Origin: Agromyces cavernae | GTDB lineage: Bacteria; Actinomycetota; Actinomycetes; Actinomycetales; Microbacteriaceae | Reading direction: 5' to 3' | Assembly (NCBI RefSeq): GCF_021044935.1 | Contig: NZ_JAJNMP010000001.1 | Coordinates: 868,001-932,000 of the forward strand | Length of the DNA stretch: 64,000 nt | Shown: piece after piece, positions 25,203 to 32,730 of the stretch | Position numbering within the stretch: the stretch's first letter is position 1 | How the letters are laid out: each line of letters opens with the position of its first letter | Notes under the pieces: model-generated | Told to the model about the DNA's origin: nothing | The model's input: only the letters and a program-made list of their open reading frames with translations | Database searches by the model: none | Made by a program: the position numbers and the translations under genes

Positions 25203-25859
25203 ATGCCCCGTGAATCCTCGATCGCCATCCGACGCACACGTGCGGGTGCCGCAGCGATACTGCTCGTCAGCCTGTTCCTCACGGGATGCGTCCCGCCGTC
25301 GGGCCCGCCGCTGAACCCGCCGGCCGCGCCGTCGAACCCTCCCACCGCAGCACTCAGTGAAGCGGTCGACGGCGACCCCGACGACGGCTTGACCGTCACC
25401 GGCGGTGGTCGCGGTGACGAGCGGCCGTACCCCGAACTCACCGGCGGCGTCTTCGCCGACGACGAAGACGCGCTCGCCGCAGCGGTGGCGACGCTCGAGT
25501 CGTACACCGACGAGTACCAGTCGATCACCCGTGCCGGGGATCCGTACGGCGGCGATCTGGGCGACATCGTCACTCCGGCGATGGATGACCAGGTCCGCGC
25601 TCACCTCGCCGCCGAACTTCGCGGGCCCACACCGGTCGAAGTGCGAGTCGATGTGGACGAGGCGTTCGTTCTGCGACGCATCGAAGACTCCGCCAGCGCG
25701 CGCGTGCACTTCGCCTACTGCCGTGAGGACACGGCGGTCGACGGCACCGACCGCAGCGTGCGGCGCGAGTTCGCGGCATCCGCGGTCTCGCGACCTGACG
25801 ACCCGCGCCACCTGCGGATCGAAGCGATCGTGGATTGGATGGGTGAGCCGTTCTGCTGA
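25203..25859 (+). CDS. secreted lipoprotein, paralogue of the one at 57127
   Basis: 218 aa. A positively charged start (IRRTR), a hydrophobic core and the lipobox LTGC (Cys29) mark a lipoprotein. A Pro-rich linker follows to about residue 50, then a domain beginning FADDEDALAAAVATLESYTDEY and ending WMGEPFC. The lipoprotein at 57127 has the same plan (FASDEEALAAAEQAYAA..., ending WSGDDFC). No enzymatic motif is seen and the function is unknown. The ATG at 25203 agrees with the -10 element at 25191. Confidence 0.75.
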   Translation: MPRESSIAIRRTRAGAAAILLVSLFLTGCVPPSGPPLNPPAAPSNPPTAALSEAVDGDPDDGLTVTGGGRGDERPYPELTGGVFADDEDALAAAVATLESYTDEYQSITRAGDPYGGDLGDIVTPAMDDQVRAHLAAELRGPTPVEVRVDVDEAFVLRRIEDSASARVHFAYCREDTAVDGTDRSVRREFAASAVSRPDDPRHLRIEAIVDWMGEPFC

Positions 25860-25879
25860 CCTTCCTCGAGCCGCGGTGG

Positions 25880-25885
25880 TACCCT
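25880..25885 (+). promoter_or_regulatory. -10 hexamer of the second toxin-antitoxin operon, leaderless start
   Basis: TACCCT lies 6 nt before the ATG at 25892. The stretch CGCGGTGGTACCCTC is almost the same as the CGCGGTGGTACACTC at the first pair, although the full inverted repeat is missing here. Confidence 0.5.
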
Positions 25886-25891
25886 CTGAGC

Positions 25892-26137
25892 ATGCGTGGC
25901 ACTTACACCGTCACGGTGGGAAACAAGGGTCGGGTCGTCCTGCCCACCGCCATTCGCGCCCGCCGCAATTGGGCAGAGGGCACCACGCTCATCGCGATCG
26001 ACACCCCCACGGGCATCGTGCTGACCTCGCGCGACGAGGCCGAACGGCTGCTTCGCGATCAGCTTGCCGGCACCGACGTCGTCACCGAGTTGCTCGACGA
26101 ACGCCGCGCGGCCGCGCGCGACGAACTCGGCTCGTGA
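25892..26137 (+). CDS. AbrB/SpoVT-type antitoxin
   Basis: 81 aa. The N-terminal half YTVTVGNKGRVVLPTAIRARRNWAEGTTL is a swapped-hairpin AbrB/MazE DNA-binding domain. The second half (residues about 50-81) is charged and helical and would bind the toxin. Its stop overlaps the next GTG by 4 bp. It belongs to a different antitoxin family from the one at 24379, yet the two have nearly the same promoter. Confidence 0.85.
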   Translation: MRGTYTVTVGNKGRVVLPTAIRARRNWAEGTTLIAIDTPTGIVLTSRDEAERLLRDQLAGTDVVTELLDERRAAARDELGS

Positions 26138-26499
26138 CCGTCTTCGACGCCTCCGCCCTGCTCGCGTACCTTCGCGACGAGCCGGGGGCCTCACTGGTTC
26201 GCGAACGACTGCTGCAGGGCGGGGCATGCGCCGCGGCGAACTGGTCGGAAGTCGCCCAGAAGGTGCTCGCGGCCGGCGCCGACTGGGCACTCGCCCGGGG
26301 ACTGCTGTTGAGCTACCCGCTCACGGTCGAACCGGTCACGATCGACGACGCCGAGCGTGCCGCCGAGCTCTGGGATGCCGCGACCGGGCTCTCGCTCGCC
26401 GACCGTCTCTGCCTGGCACTCGCCGAGCGCCGTGACACCACGGCGCTGACCACCGACGCGGCCTGGCGGGTCGAACCCCGCGCCGAGCTGATCCGCTGA
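26134..26499 (+). CDS. PIN-domain toxin (VapC type)
   Basis: 121 aa PIN nuclease: TVFDASALLAYLRDEPG (Asp5), AANWSEVAQKV (Glu), GLSLADRLCLALA (Asp) and ALTTDAAWR (Asp). It starts at the GTG overlapping the antitoxin stop. It would act as an RNase toxin neutralised by the AbrB-type partner. No further gene is coupled to it. Confidence 0.85.
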   Translation: MTVFDASALLAYLRDEPGASLVRERLLQGGACAAANWSEVAQKVLAAGADWALARGLLLSYPLTVEPVTIDDAERAAELWDAATGLSLADRLCLALAERRDTTALTTDAAWRVEPRAELIR

Positions 26500-26527
26500 G
26501 AACCTCGCCGCGCGAGCGCCCGTGCCC

Positions 26528-26533
26528 TAGCAT
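26528..26533 (+). promoter_or_regulatory. -10 hexamer, leaderless start
   Basis: TAGCAT lies 6 nt before the ATG at 26540, with no ribosome site between. Confidence 0.45.
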
Positions 26534-26539
26534 CGCCTC

Positions 26540-26932
26540 ATGCCTGAACGCTTCGCGACCGTCGATGAGTTCCTCGCCGCGCAACCGCCGCAGCGCCGTG
26601 CCGACGTGGAGTCGCTGCGCGCGCTCGTGCACGAGGCCGAGCCGTCGCTGACCGAGATCGTCAAGTGGAACTCGCCCGACTACACGCTCGACGGCGTCGA
26701 CCGGCTCACGATCAACGCGGCCGGAACAGGCCCCGTGCGGCTCATCCTGCACTTCGGCACCGAGCGCGCCGAAGACAAGGGCGCTGCGCCGACGTTCGCA
26801 GGTGACCCCGACGGCCTGCTCACGTGGCACTCGAACATCCGGGCGAGCCTCGCGCTGCCCGACGCGGCGAAGCTCGCGGGCGAGCGCGACGCGATCGTCT
26901 CGGTCATCCGAGCCTGGCTGGCCGAGGCGTAG
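26540..26932 (+). CDS. DUF1801 family protein
   Basis: 130 aa. The family landmarks are FATVDEFLAAQPPQRRADVESLRALVHEAEP, EIVKWNSPDYTLDG and RLILHFGTERAEDKG. DUF1801 proteins are small soluble YdhG-like proteins of unknown biochemical role. The whole family length is present. It is probably a single-gene unit, converging on the O-methyltransferase gene 21 bp away. Confidence 0.82.
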   Translation: MPERFATVDEFLAAQPPQRRADVESLRALVHEAEPSLTEIVKWNSPDYTLDGVDRLTINAAGTGPVRLILHFGTERAEDKGAAPTFAGDPDGLLTWHSNIRASLALPDAAKLAGERDAIVSVIRAWLAEA

Positions 26933-26953
26933 CGCCGAACGGCCCTGCGACGT

Positions 26954-27628
26954 CTACACGACGATCGCGACCGCGACCCCGTCCCACCCCTTCGATCCGA
27001 CGGTCTGCAACGCCGTGGCATCCACTCGCGGATCGGATCCCAGCAACTCGAGCCCGCGCTGGGCTCCGATCACCATCGCGTCGTCGGTGCTCGCATCGGC
27101 GACCTCGCCCATGCGAACCACGTTGTCGACGACGATCACCGTGCCCGGCCGGCCGAGACGGATGGCCCAGTCGATGTAGATCGTGTTCGATTCCTTGTCG
27201 GCGTCGATGAACACCAGGTCGAACGGCTCGTCGCCGCGCTCGGCGAGGAGCGGCAGGCTGTCGGCCGCACGCCCGACGACGATCTCGACCTTCTCGGAGA
27301 CGCCCGCGCGCTCGAGGTTGGCGCGGGCGATGGCGGCGTGGTGCGGTTCGAGTTCGAGGGTCACGACACGTCCGTCGTGCGGGATGCCGCGGGCGAGCCA
27401 GATCGTCGAGAAGCCGCCGAGCGTGCCCACCTCGAGCACGCGCCGCGCGCCCGACATGCGTGCGAGCAGGTGCAGCAGCTTGCCCGACAGGGGCGTGACT
27501 TCGATCGCGGGAAGGCCCGCGGCGATGGAATCGGCCACGGCGCCGCTCAGCGTCGGGTCGTCGTCGATCAGGGTCGTCGCGAGATACCGGTCGACACGCC
27601 GCCAGTTCTCGGGGGTGGAGTCCGCCAT
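26954..27628 (-). CDS. class I SAM-dependent O-methyltransferase (COMT-like)
   Basis: 224 aa. SAM motif I is RVLEVGTLGGFSTIWLA (about 64-80), followed by VVTLELEPHHAAIARANLERAG, FDLVFIDADKESN (metal-binding Asp) and VIVVDNVVRMG. This is the cation-dependent catechol/caffeoyl-CoA-type O-methyltransferase family. The ATG at 27628 gives the family length (about 220 aa); the longer upstream frame does not resemble it. The substrate cannot be read from the sequence. Confidence 0.87.
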   Translation of the reverse strand: MADSTPENWRRVDRYLATTLIDDDPTLSGAVADSIAAGLPAIEVTPLSGKLLHLLARMSGARRVLEVGTLGGFSTIWLARGIPHDGRVVTLELEPHHAAIARANLERAGVSEKVEIVVGRAADSLPLLAERGDEPFDLVFIDADKESNTIYIDWAIRLGRPGTVIVVDNVVRMGEVADASTDDAMVIGAQRGLELLGSDPRVDATALQTVGSKGWDGVAVAIVV

Positions 27629-27767
27629 GCCGCCAGCCTGATCGCGGTGCGGCCGTGCGTCAATGCCTACGTACGTGCCCCACGGCCGTGCGTCAGTGCC
27701 GTGTGGAGGTCCGATACCCGCCACCGAACTCCACGCGCCGGCGCGGCAGGCGGGCGATGATGGAGTC

Positions 27768-28280
27768 ATGACCCGCCGCCACGCGACCCTCACGAGGGCG
27801 CTCGGCGAGCTGCTCGTCGTCGCTGACGGCGGCGCGCTGTCGGGCATCTACTTTCCGGCGCACTGGCACCCGCCGGCCGCCGACACCATCGGCGTCGAGG
27901 TCGACGCTCGCGGCGACGCGCTCATCACCCGGTTCGGCGAGCAGCTCGCCGAGTACCTCGACGGCACGCGCACCACGTTCGACCTGCCGCTGGCTCCCAC
28001 CGGCGACGAGTTCCAGCAGGCGGTGTGGGCGATGCTGCGGGACATCCGATTCGGTGAGACGACGACGTACGGCACGCTCGCCGCGCGGCTCGGCGATCGC
28101 AACCTCGCCCGGCGCGTCGGCGGTGCGGTCGGCCGCAACCCGCTGAGCATCGTCGTGCCGTGCCACCGCGTCGTCGGCGCCGACGGATCGCTCACCGGGT
28201 ACGCCGGCGGTCTCGAGCGCAAGCGGCTGCTGCTCGAGCTCGAAGGGGCGGCCGTCGTCGCGCAGGCGCGCCTGTTCTGA
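27768..28280 (+). CDS. ogt: methylated-DNA--protein-cysteine methyltransferase
   Basis: 170 aa. The DNA-binding/active half has FQQAVWAMLRDIRFGETTTYGTLAARLGDRNLARRVGGAVGRNPLSIVVPCHRVVG; the PCHR Cys accepts the alkyl group from O6-alkylguanine, and the Asn-Pro and Arg-finger positions are present. The N-terminal part is short, as in Ogt, with no Ada regulatory domain. The ATG at 27768 is chosen over one at 27663, whose extra residues have no family match. The divergent neighbour is the O-methyltransferase. Confidence 0.92.
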   Translation: MTRRHATLTRALGELLVVADGGALSGIYFPAHWHPPAADTIGVEVDARGDALITRFGEQLAEYLDGTRTTFDLPLAPTGDEFQQAVWAMLRDIRFGETTTYGTLAARLGDRNLARRVGGAVGRNPLSIVVPCHRVVGADGSLTGYAGGLERKRLLLELEGAAVVAQARLF

Positions 28281-28428
28281 TCGGGATGTCGCGTCGCGCG
28301 TGGTGCTCGAGGGCGACGGTGACCGGTCGGGGGTGTTCGAGGTGCGGCCGTTCCAGCTGGTGACGTGCGGTTGTGGCGGGGGTGAGCGGGCGTGCGACTT
28401 GTCCTCCACAGGGGCACGCTACGGGAAG

Positions 28429-28437
28429 TTATTCACA
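28429..28437 (+). promoter_or_regulatory. isolated DnaA box
   Basis: TTATTCACA fits the DnaA box TTATNCACA perfectly and lies 58 bp before the DUF222/HNH gene. A single box is not an origin. It may be a DnaA-controlled promoter or simply a conserved flank of this gene family. Confidence 0.4.
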
Positions 28438-28495
28438 GGCTGACCTGCGATTTCGGGCTCGATTGAATGTCAGTGGGTCGCGGCAGGATGGAGCC

Positions 28496-29908
28496 ATGAC
28501 CGCAGTCGCCGAAGCACTCGAGCAGGTTCGCTCGATGCTCCTCGAGGTGCTGCGGTTCGACGATCCGGCGGGGTGGTCCGACGACGAGCTGCTCGCCGCC
28601 ACGGCGTCGATCGAGGCGGTGGGGCGAGTCATCGACGCGCACCGGGCCGCGTGTGCCGGCGAGATCGACGAGCGCTCCCGCGCCGAGCTGGGCAGTGAAC
28701 GGCTTTCAGCGCGGCGCGGTTGCCGGTCGGCATCCGAACTCCTCGAGCGGGTGACCCAGGTCTCGGGTGCTGAGGCGCGGCGGCGCATCACCTTGGGGGC
28801 GGCGACCCGCGCCCGTGTGGGCTTCACCGGCGAACCGCTCGACGCCGAGTTCCCGGGCGTCGCCGCCGCCCTCGCGGCCGGCGTGCTCGGGGCCGACCCC
28901 GCGAGCACGATCGTGCGCGAACTCGATCGGCCCCGGCGCATCGCCGACCCCGTCAAGTTCGCGGCGGCCGAACACGAACTCGTCGCTGCGGCGACCGGCG
29001 ACGGCGGCGTCGCGGGTGCCAGCACGGTTCGGTGTGCCGCCGACGAGGTGCGGGTACAGGCGCAGGCGTGGGCCGCGTTCCTCGATCAAGACGGTCCCGA
29101 GCCCGACGACGATCGCGCCATGCTGCGCCGCGGCGTACGACTCGGACGTGCGCGCGACGGGCTCATCCCGATCCGGGGTGACCTGATGCCCGAAGTCGCG
29201 GCCGGACTCACACGGCTGTTCGACGCACACCTCTCGCCGAGGTCGAGCACCGGGTTCGTGACCGACGAAGAGGCCGCGCACTTCGACATCTCCGGTGAGC
29301 AGCGCACGAGCGACCAGCAATGCCACGACGTGCTGGCGGCGGTCATCGAGACCGCCGCGAGGTCGGGCGAGCATCCGAGCATCGGCGGTGCCGCTCCCAC
29401 CGTGATCGTGAGCGTGCGCGCGTCCGACCTCGCCGCCGGTCGCGGGGCGGGCCACGCCGACGGGGTCGAGATCCCGGTGTCGCTCAGGGCCGTGCGTCAG
29501 TTGATGTGCACCGGCGGCACGCAGCGGGTCGTCTTCGACGATCGCGGTCGAATCATCGAGCTCGGTTCGCAAGAGCGCTGCTTCACGCCGCAGCAGCGGC
29601 GCGCGATCACGCTTCGCGATGGCGGATGTCTCATCCCCGGCTGCTCCGTGCCCGCATCGTGGTGCGAGATCCACCATGTCATCCCCGACGTCGACGGTGG
29701 GCCGACCCACCCAGACAACGGCGTGCTGCTGTGCTGGTTCCACCACCGCTCCATCGACACGTCGGGGTGGGGCATCCGCATGCAGCGCGGGGTGCCGCAG
29801 ATCCGCCCACCCGTCTGGCTCGACCCGGGCGGCGGGTGGCGCGACTCGACGAAGTCGCCGACGAGGGTGGCAGACCGGCTCGAGCGAAGATCGGGGTCGG
29901 CTGCGTGA
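28496..29908 (+). CDS. DUF222 / HNH endonuclease (13E12-type)
   Basis: 470 aa. The N-terminal DUF222 domain (about 1-330, helical) is followed by a C-terminal HNH nuclease: RDGGCLIPGCSVPASWCEIHHVIPDVDGGPTHPDN and LCWFHHR, with paired Cys and the His-Asn-His set. Genes of this family occur in many copies in Microbacteriaceae and mycobacteria and are suspected selfish or mobile-element-like nucleases, without proven function. The longer frame from 28373 is rejected; the family starts at the MTAVAEALEQV region. No intein or intron flank is visible. Confidence 0.9.
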   Translation: MTAVAEALEQVRSMLLEVLRFDDPAGWSDDELLAATASIEAVGRVIDAHRAACAGEIDERSRAELGSERLSARRGCRSASELLERVTQVSGAEARRRITLGAATRARVGFTGEPLDAEFPGVAAALAAGVLGADPASTIVRELDRPRRIADPVKFAAAEHELVAAATGDGGVAGASTVRCAADEVRVQAQAWAAFLDQDGPEPDDDRAMLRRGVRLGRARDGLIPIRGDLMPEVAAGLTRLFDAHLSPRSSTGFVTDEEAAHFDISGEQRTSDQQCHDVLAAVIETAARSGEHPSIGGAAPTVIVSVRASDLAAGRGAGHADGVEIPVSLRAVRQLMCTGGTQRVVFDDRGRIIELGSQERCFTPQQRRAITLRDGGCLIPGCSVPASWCEIHHVIPDVDGGPTHPDNGVLLCWFHHRSIDTSGWGIRMQRGVPQIRPPVWLDPGGGWRDSTKSPTRVADRLERRSGSAA

Positions 29909-30028
29909 CCTGGCGTGGTTGTGACCTGCGGTGGTGAGGGGCGGTGGAGACGCCTTTGCTGACGCATGGTGGGTGACGAGCGGAAGCGACGCGTGTCGTG
30001 AGGTCGTGCCGCGCGGTCGGAGGTCGCG

Positions 30029-30835
30029 CTAACAGGCCTGCGCCGCGTCGCCGACGCGGATCGCGCCCTGCGTCGTCGGCACGAGCCGCACGCCGAACCA
30101 GGTCTTGCCGTCGCGACGGCGGTGCTTCGCGAGCGTGCGGATCGGCTCCTTGCCGCGGGAGAGCGTGTCGGGGTCGATCGTCGTCATCACGCAGCGGTCG
30201 CAGTGCGACGTCACCCGGAAGCGCACGCCGCCGAGGTCGACGTGCGACCATCGCTCCTCGGCGAACGGCTCATCGCCGTCGATGACAACGTTCGGGCGGA
30301 ACCGTCGCATGTCGAGCGGGGGAGTCGCATCGTCGGTCCACGCATCGAGTTGTGCGAGTGAGGCCTCGCTCGTGAGCAGCAGCGGGCCGGCGTCGGCGAG
30401 CGTCAGCGCCTCGCCCGGAAGTCCGCCGTGCTTCGGGTTCACGCTGCGGGCGCGGGGATCGGGTTGCCACACCAATCGCACGGGCCCACCGAGGCGAGCA
30501 CTCAGCCACTCGTCGGCCTCGTCGCCCGCCGCGAGCGCAGTTCCCTGGCGCGAGTGGCCCACGGCGATGGGTGAGGCATCGGTCGGCACGTCGACCCGCA
30601 ACGGGCTGCCGCTGCCGCCCGTGCCGCCGCCCAGCATCAGTCCGCCGTCGGCGAGCGGTTCGGCGGTGAGGCCGAGCATCGAGTTGCGCTCGCGGGCGGT
30701 GACGGGAACGCCGTTCAGGTCGACGACGCCCCAGCGACGATCGCCAGCGAGTCCCCACGGCAGCACCTCGGCCGAGACGATATCGAGGCCGGCGAAGGAC
30801 TTGACGGGGTAGATCCGAAGCTGTGTGACGTGCAC
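30029..30835 (-). CDS. MOSC domain-containing protein
   Basis: 268 aa with an N-terminal beta-barrel (residues 1 to about 115: VTQLRIYPVKSFAGL, GLAGDRRWGVVD) and a C-terminal MOSC domain (LDMRRFRPNVVIDG, FRVTSHCDRCVMTTIDPDT, conserved Cys). Related proteins bind the molybdenum cofactor and reduce N-hydroxylated substrates (YcbX, mARC). It starts at the GTG at 30835, 6 nt after a TAGCGT -10. There is no fused ferredoxin domain, so an external electron donor would be needed. Confidence 0.87.
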   Translation of the reverse strand: MHVTQLRIYPVKSFAGLDIVSAEVLPWGLAGDRRWGVVDLNGVPVTARERNSMLGLTAEPLADGGLMLGGGTGGSGSPLRVDVPTDASPIAVGHSRQGTALAAGDEADEWLSARLGGPVRLVWQPDPRARSVNPKHGGLPGEALTLADAGPLLLTSEASLAQLDAWTDDATPPLDMRRFRPNVVIDGDEPFAEERWSHVDLGGVRFRVTSHCDRCVMTTIDPDTLSRGKEPIRTLAKHRRRDGKTWFGVRLVPTTQGAIRVGDAAQAC

Positions 30836-30841
30836 TCGAGT

Positions 30842-30847
30842 ACGCTA
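30842..30847 (-). promoter_or_regulatory. -10 hexamer, leaderless start
   Basis: On the minus strand TAGCGT lies 6 nt before the GTG at 30835 of the MOSC gene. It falls in the 26-bp gap after the DUF1905 gene, so the MOSC gene may have its own promoter. Confidence 0.4.
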
Positions 30848-30861
30848 CCCGACCCGTCTGG

Positions 30862-31149
30862 CTACCCGTCGTGCACGTCGAGGTCGACCGTGATCTCGTC
30901 GCCACGGCCGATGCCCTCGGCCTTCAAGACCGCGGCCTTGAGGGGCAGCGCGTACGTGTCGCCGCCGGGAAAGATCGATGTGTTCCACGTGGTCGTACCT
31001 ACGGTCGCGGTGACGCGCACCGAGTCGAAGCCGCGCGGCATTCGGGGCTGGTCGGCGATGTCGGCGCTCGGCTCGGGCGGCACGTCGACGAAGAACCAGT
31101 TGCGTCGCGCCGTCCATTCGTAGATCGAAGCCGTGAAGCGGATGCGCAT
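30862..31149 (-). CDS. DUF1905 family protein
   Basis: 95 aa. The family pattern is IRFTASIYEWTARRNWFFVDVP, WNTSIFPGGDTYALPLKAAVLKAEGI and DEITVDLDV, which together make a small beta-barrel-like protein. DUF1905 has no known activity and is often fused to or near YdeI-like proteins. It begins at the ATG at 31149, 7 nt after a TAGCAT hexamer. The MOSC gene follows in the same direction 26 bp on. Confidence 0.83.
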   Translation of the reverse strand: MRIRFTASIYEWTARRNWFFVDVPPEPSADIADQPRMPRGFDSVRVTATVGTTTWNTSIFPGGDTYALPLKAAVLKAEGIGRGDEITVDLDVHDG

Positions 31150-31156
31150 GAGCGCG

Positions 31157-31162
31157 ATGCTA
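31157..31162 (-). promoter_or_regulatory. -10 hexamer, leaderless start
   Basis: On the minus strand TAGCAT lies 7 nt before the ATG at 31149 of the DUF1905 gene. Confidence 0.45.
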
Positions 31163-31292
31163 CTCGCCGCGCACGACACCGGCTCCGCGCCAGCACGCCG
31201 CACGTGTCCGCGGCCGCACGCTGCGCGTGTCCGCGCCGCCACGCTGCGCCTCCTGCCCCGAGCACTGCGACCGCCGTGGCCCGGACGGGGTC

Positions 31293-31322
31293 TTGTCGCG
31301 ACATCCGTCTTCGCCGTATCCT
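31293..31322 (+). promoter_or_regulatory. sigma70-like promoter
   Basis: TTGTCG (31293-31298), an 18-bp spacer and TATCCT (31317-31322) stand about 38 bp before the hemerythrin-domain gene, which also has GGAG before its ATG. It is a conventional leadered promoter, unlike many others here. Confidence 0.4.
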
Positions 31323-31359
31323 TCGCGCGAAGGCACTCAACGTCACGAACGGAGCCGTC

Positions 31360-32058
31360 ATGCCCGCGACCGCCCTGCCTCCAAGCGGCGACCTGCCCGC
31401 CGGTCCCAAGATCTGCGACGCGAGCGGCATGGCCGAGATCCACCGCATGTTCCGCGCGGGCTTCGGCGAAGCACGGGCCCTCATCGACGGGGTGCGTGAG
31501 GGTGACACCGCGCACGCGAGCATCGTCGCCGACCACCTCGCGATGCTCTCCACCGGGTTGCACGCACACCACGAGGGCGAAGACAGCATGCTCTGGGGCA
31601 CGCTCGAACAGCGGGCGCCCTCGTGCCAGCCGCACGTCGAGCGCATGAAGGCACAGCACGCGCAACTGCTCGTGCACCTGACGGCACTCGACTCCGCCAT
31701 GCCGACTTGGCGCGCGAACGCGAGGTCCGTGGATGCGGCGAGGCTCGGCATCGCGCTCGACGGCGTCAATGCCGCCCTCAACGAGCACCTGGGCGACGAA
31801 GAGCACAACATCGTCCCCGTCATGGAGACGGTGCTGACACAGACCGAGGTCGATGCGCTCGGCGAGCACGGCCGCAAGGCCACGCCGAAGGGACGCATGT
31901 TCTTCCAACTCGGGGCGATCCTCGCCGCGCAGCCCGACGGGGGCGCCGAGTGGCAGCGCAAGCACCTGCCTCCGCCCGTGCGACTCATCTGGCGATGGAT
32001 GGGCAAGCCCAAGTACGAGGCGAACCGCGCCGAACTCGTCGGCGATCGCCCGGTGTAG
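31360..32058 (+). CDS. hemerythrin-domain (HHE) protein
   Basis: 232 aa. The four-helix HHE core has AEIHRMFRAGF, IVADHLAMLSTGLHAHHEGEDSMLW, RMKAQHAQLLVHL and NEHLGDEEHNIVPVME, giving the His and Glu/Asp ligands of a di-iron site. The final 55 aa (KGRMFFQLGAIL..WRWMGKPKY) form a conserved actinobacterial tail. Such proteins bind O2 or NO, or sense redox state; the exact role is unknown. The start at 31360 has GGAG 5 nt upstream. Confidence 0.85.
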   Translation: MPATALPPSGDLPAGPKICDASGMAEIHRMFRAGFGEARALIDGVREGDTAHASIVADHLAMLSTGLHAHHEGEDSMLWGTLEQRAPSCQPHVERMKAQHAQLLVHLTALDSAMPTWRANARSVDAARLGIALDGVNAALNEHLGDEEHNIVPVMETVLTQTEVDALGEHGRKATPKGRMFFQLGAILAAQPDGGAEWQRKHLPPPVRLIWRWMGKPKYEANRAELVGDRPV

Positions 32059-32106
32059 CGCGGGCTGAGCGCCTGACGCGGGCAACCGGTAGGGAGGCGG
32101 TCAGCG

Positions 32107-32559
32107 ATGGCCGATCGGGCGAACTGGCTGGTCTGGGCGCAGTTCGTGCTGCTCGGCCTGCTCGTGCTTCCCGGGCCGCCGCTGTGGAGCTCCCCGCCGA
32201 TCACCGCGGTCGCCGTGCTGCTGCTGTTGCTCGGTGCCGCGATCGCGATCGCGGGCGCGGTGGCCCTCGGCCGTGAACTCGTGGTGTGGGTCGCACCGAA
32301 GGAAGGGGCTTCGCTGCGCACCACCGGTGTGTTCCGGTTCACCCGCAACCCGATCTACCTCGGCCTGATCCTGGCGACGGCCGGGTGGGTGCTGTGGCGG
32401 GCACGACCCGAGCTCGGCGTGGTGTGGCTGCTGCTCACCCTCGTGCTCCTGATCAAGGCGCACGTCGAGCAGTACCGGCTGCTCGACGCCTTCGGCGACG
32501 AGTATCGCGAGTACGCCGAGCGCACTCCGCTGCTGCTGTTCCGGCGCGGGATCCGCTGA
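32107..32559 (+). CDS. isoprenylcysteine carboxyl methyltransferase family membrane protein
   Basis: 150 aa with three to four transmembrane helices. The SAM/substrate motif of the ICMT/PEMT family is present: LRTTGVFRFTRNPIYLGLIL, then LLIKAHVEQYRLLDAFGDEYREYAERTP, with the conserved Glu and the YREY run. Bacterial members methylate mostly unknown lipids or isoprenoid substrates. It begins 48 bp after the hemerythrin gene, so co-transcription is possible. Confidence 0.85.
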   Translation: MADRANWLVWAQFVLLGLLVLPGPPLWSSPPITAVAVLLLLLGAAIAIAGAVALGRELVVWVAPKEGASLRTTGVFRFTRNPIYLGLILATAGWVLWRARPELGVVWLLLTLVLLIKAHVEQYRLLDAFGDEYREYAERTPLLLFRRGIR

Positions 32560-32568
32560 AGCGGCGAC

Positions 32569-32671
32569 GGTTTCGAGACCGCGCTTCGCGCCTCCTCAAC
32601 CCGCGGAGAGGGATGTCCCGCTGGGGTCTCGATACGCGTCCCTCCTTCGTCGGGGCGCTACTCGACCGACG
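32569..32671. repeat. Microbacteriaceae-type REP element, two halves
   Basis: The left half (GGTTTCGAGACC... to about 32604) closely matches the reverse complement of 62903-62938. The right half (GGGTCTCGATACGCG... to CTACTCGACCGACG, 32623-32671) matches the reverse complement of the units at 54251-54335. It lies between convergent genes, where such elements normally stay. Confidence 0.7.
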
Positions 32672-32674
32672 AAA

Positions 32675-32716
32675 ACGGATGTCCCGCCGCGGGCAACCCC
32701 GCGGCGGGACATCCGT
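32675..32716. terminator. bidirectional hairpin terminator
   Basis: A perfect 19-bp inverted repeat (32675-32693 and 32698-32716) with a CAAC loop stands between the convergent ICMT-like and carboxypeptidase genes, 14 bp from the latter's stop. A, but not T, runs flank it on one side (GAAAA at 32671). It contains the word GGATGTC in both arms. Confidence 0.65.
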
Positions 32717-32730
32717 TCATCGGCGCTTCG

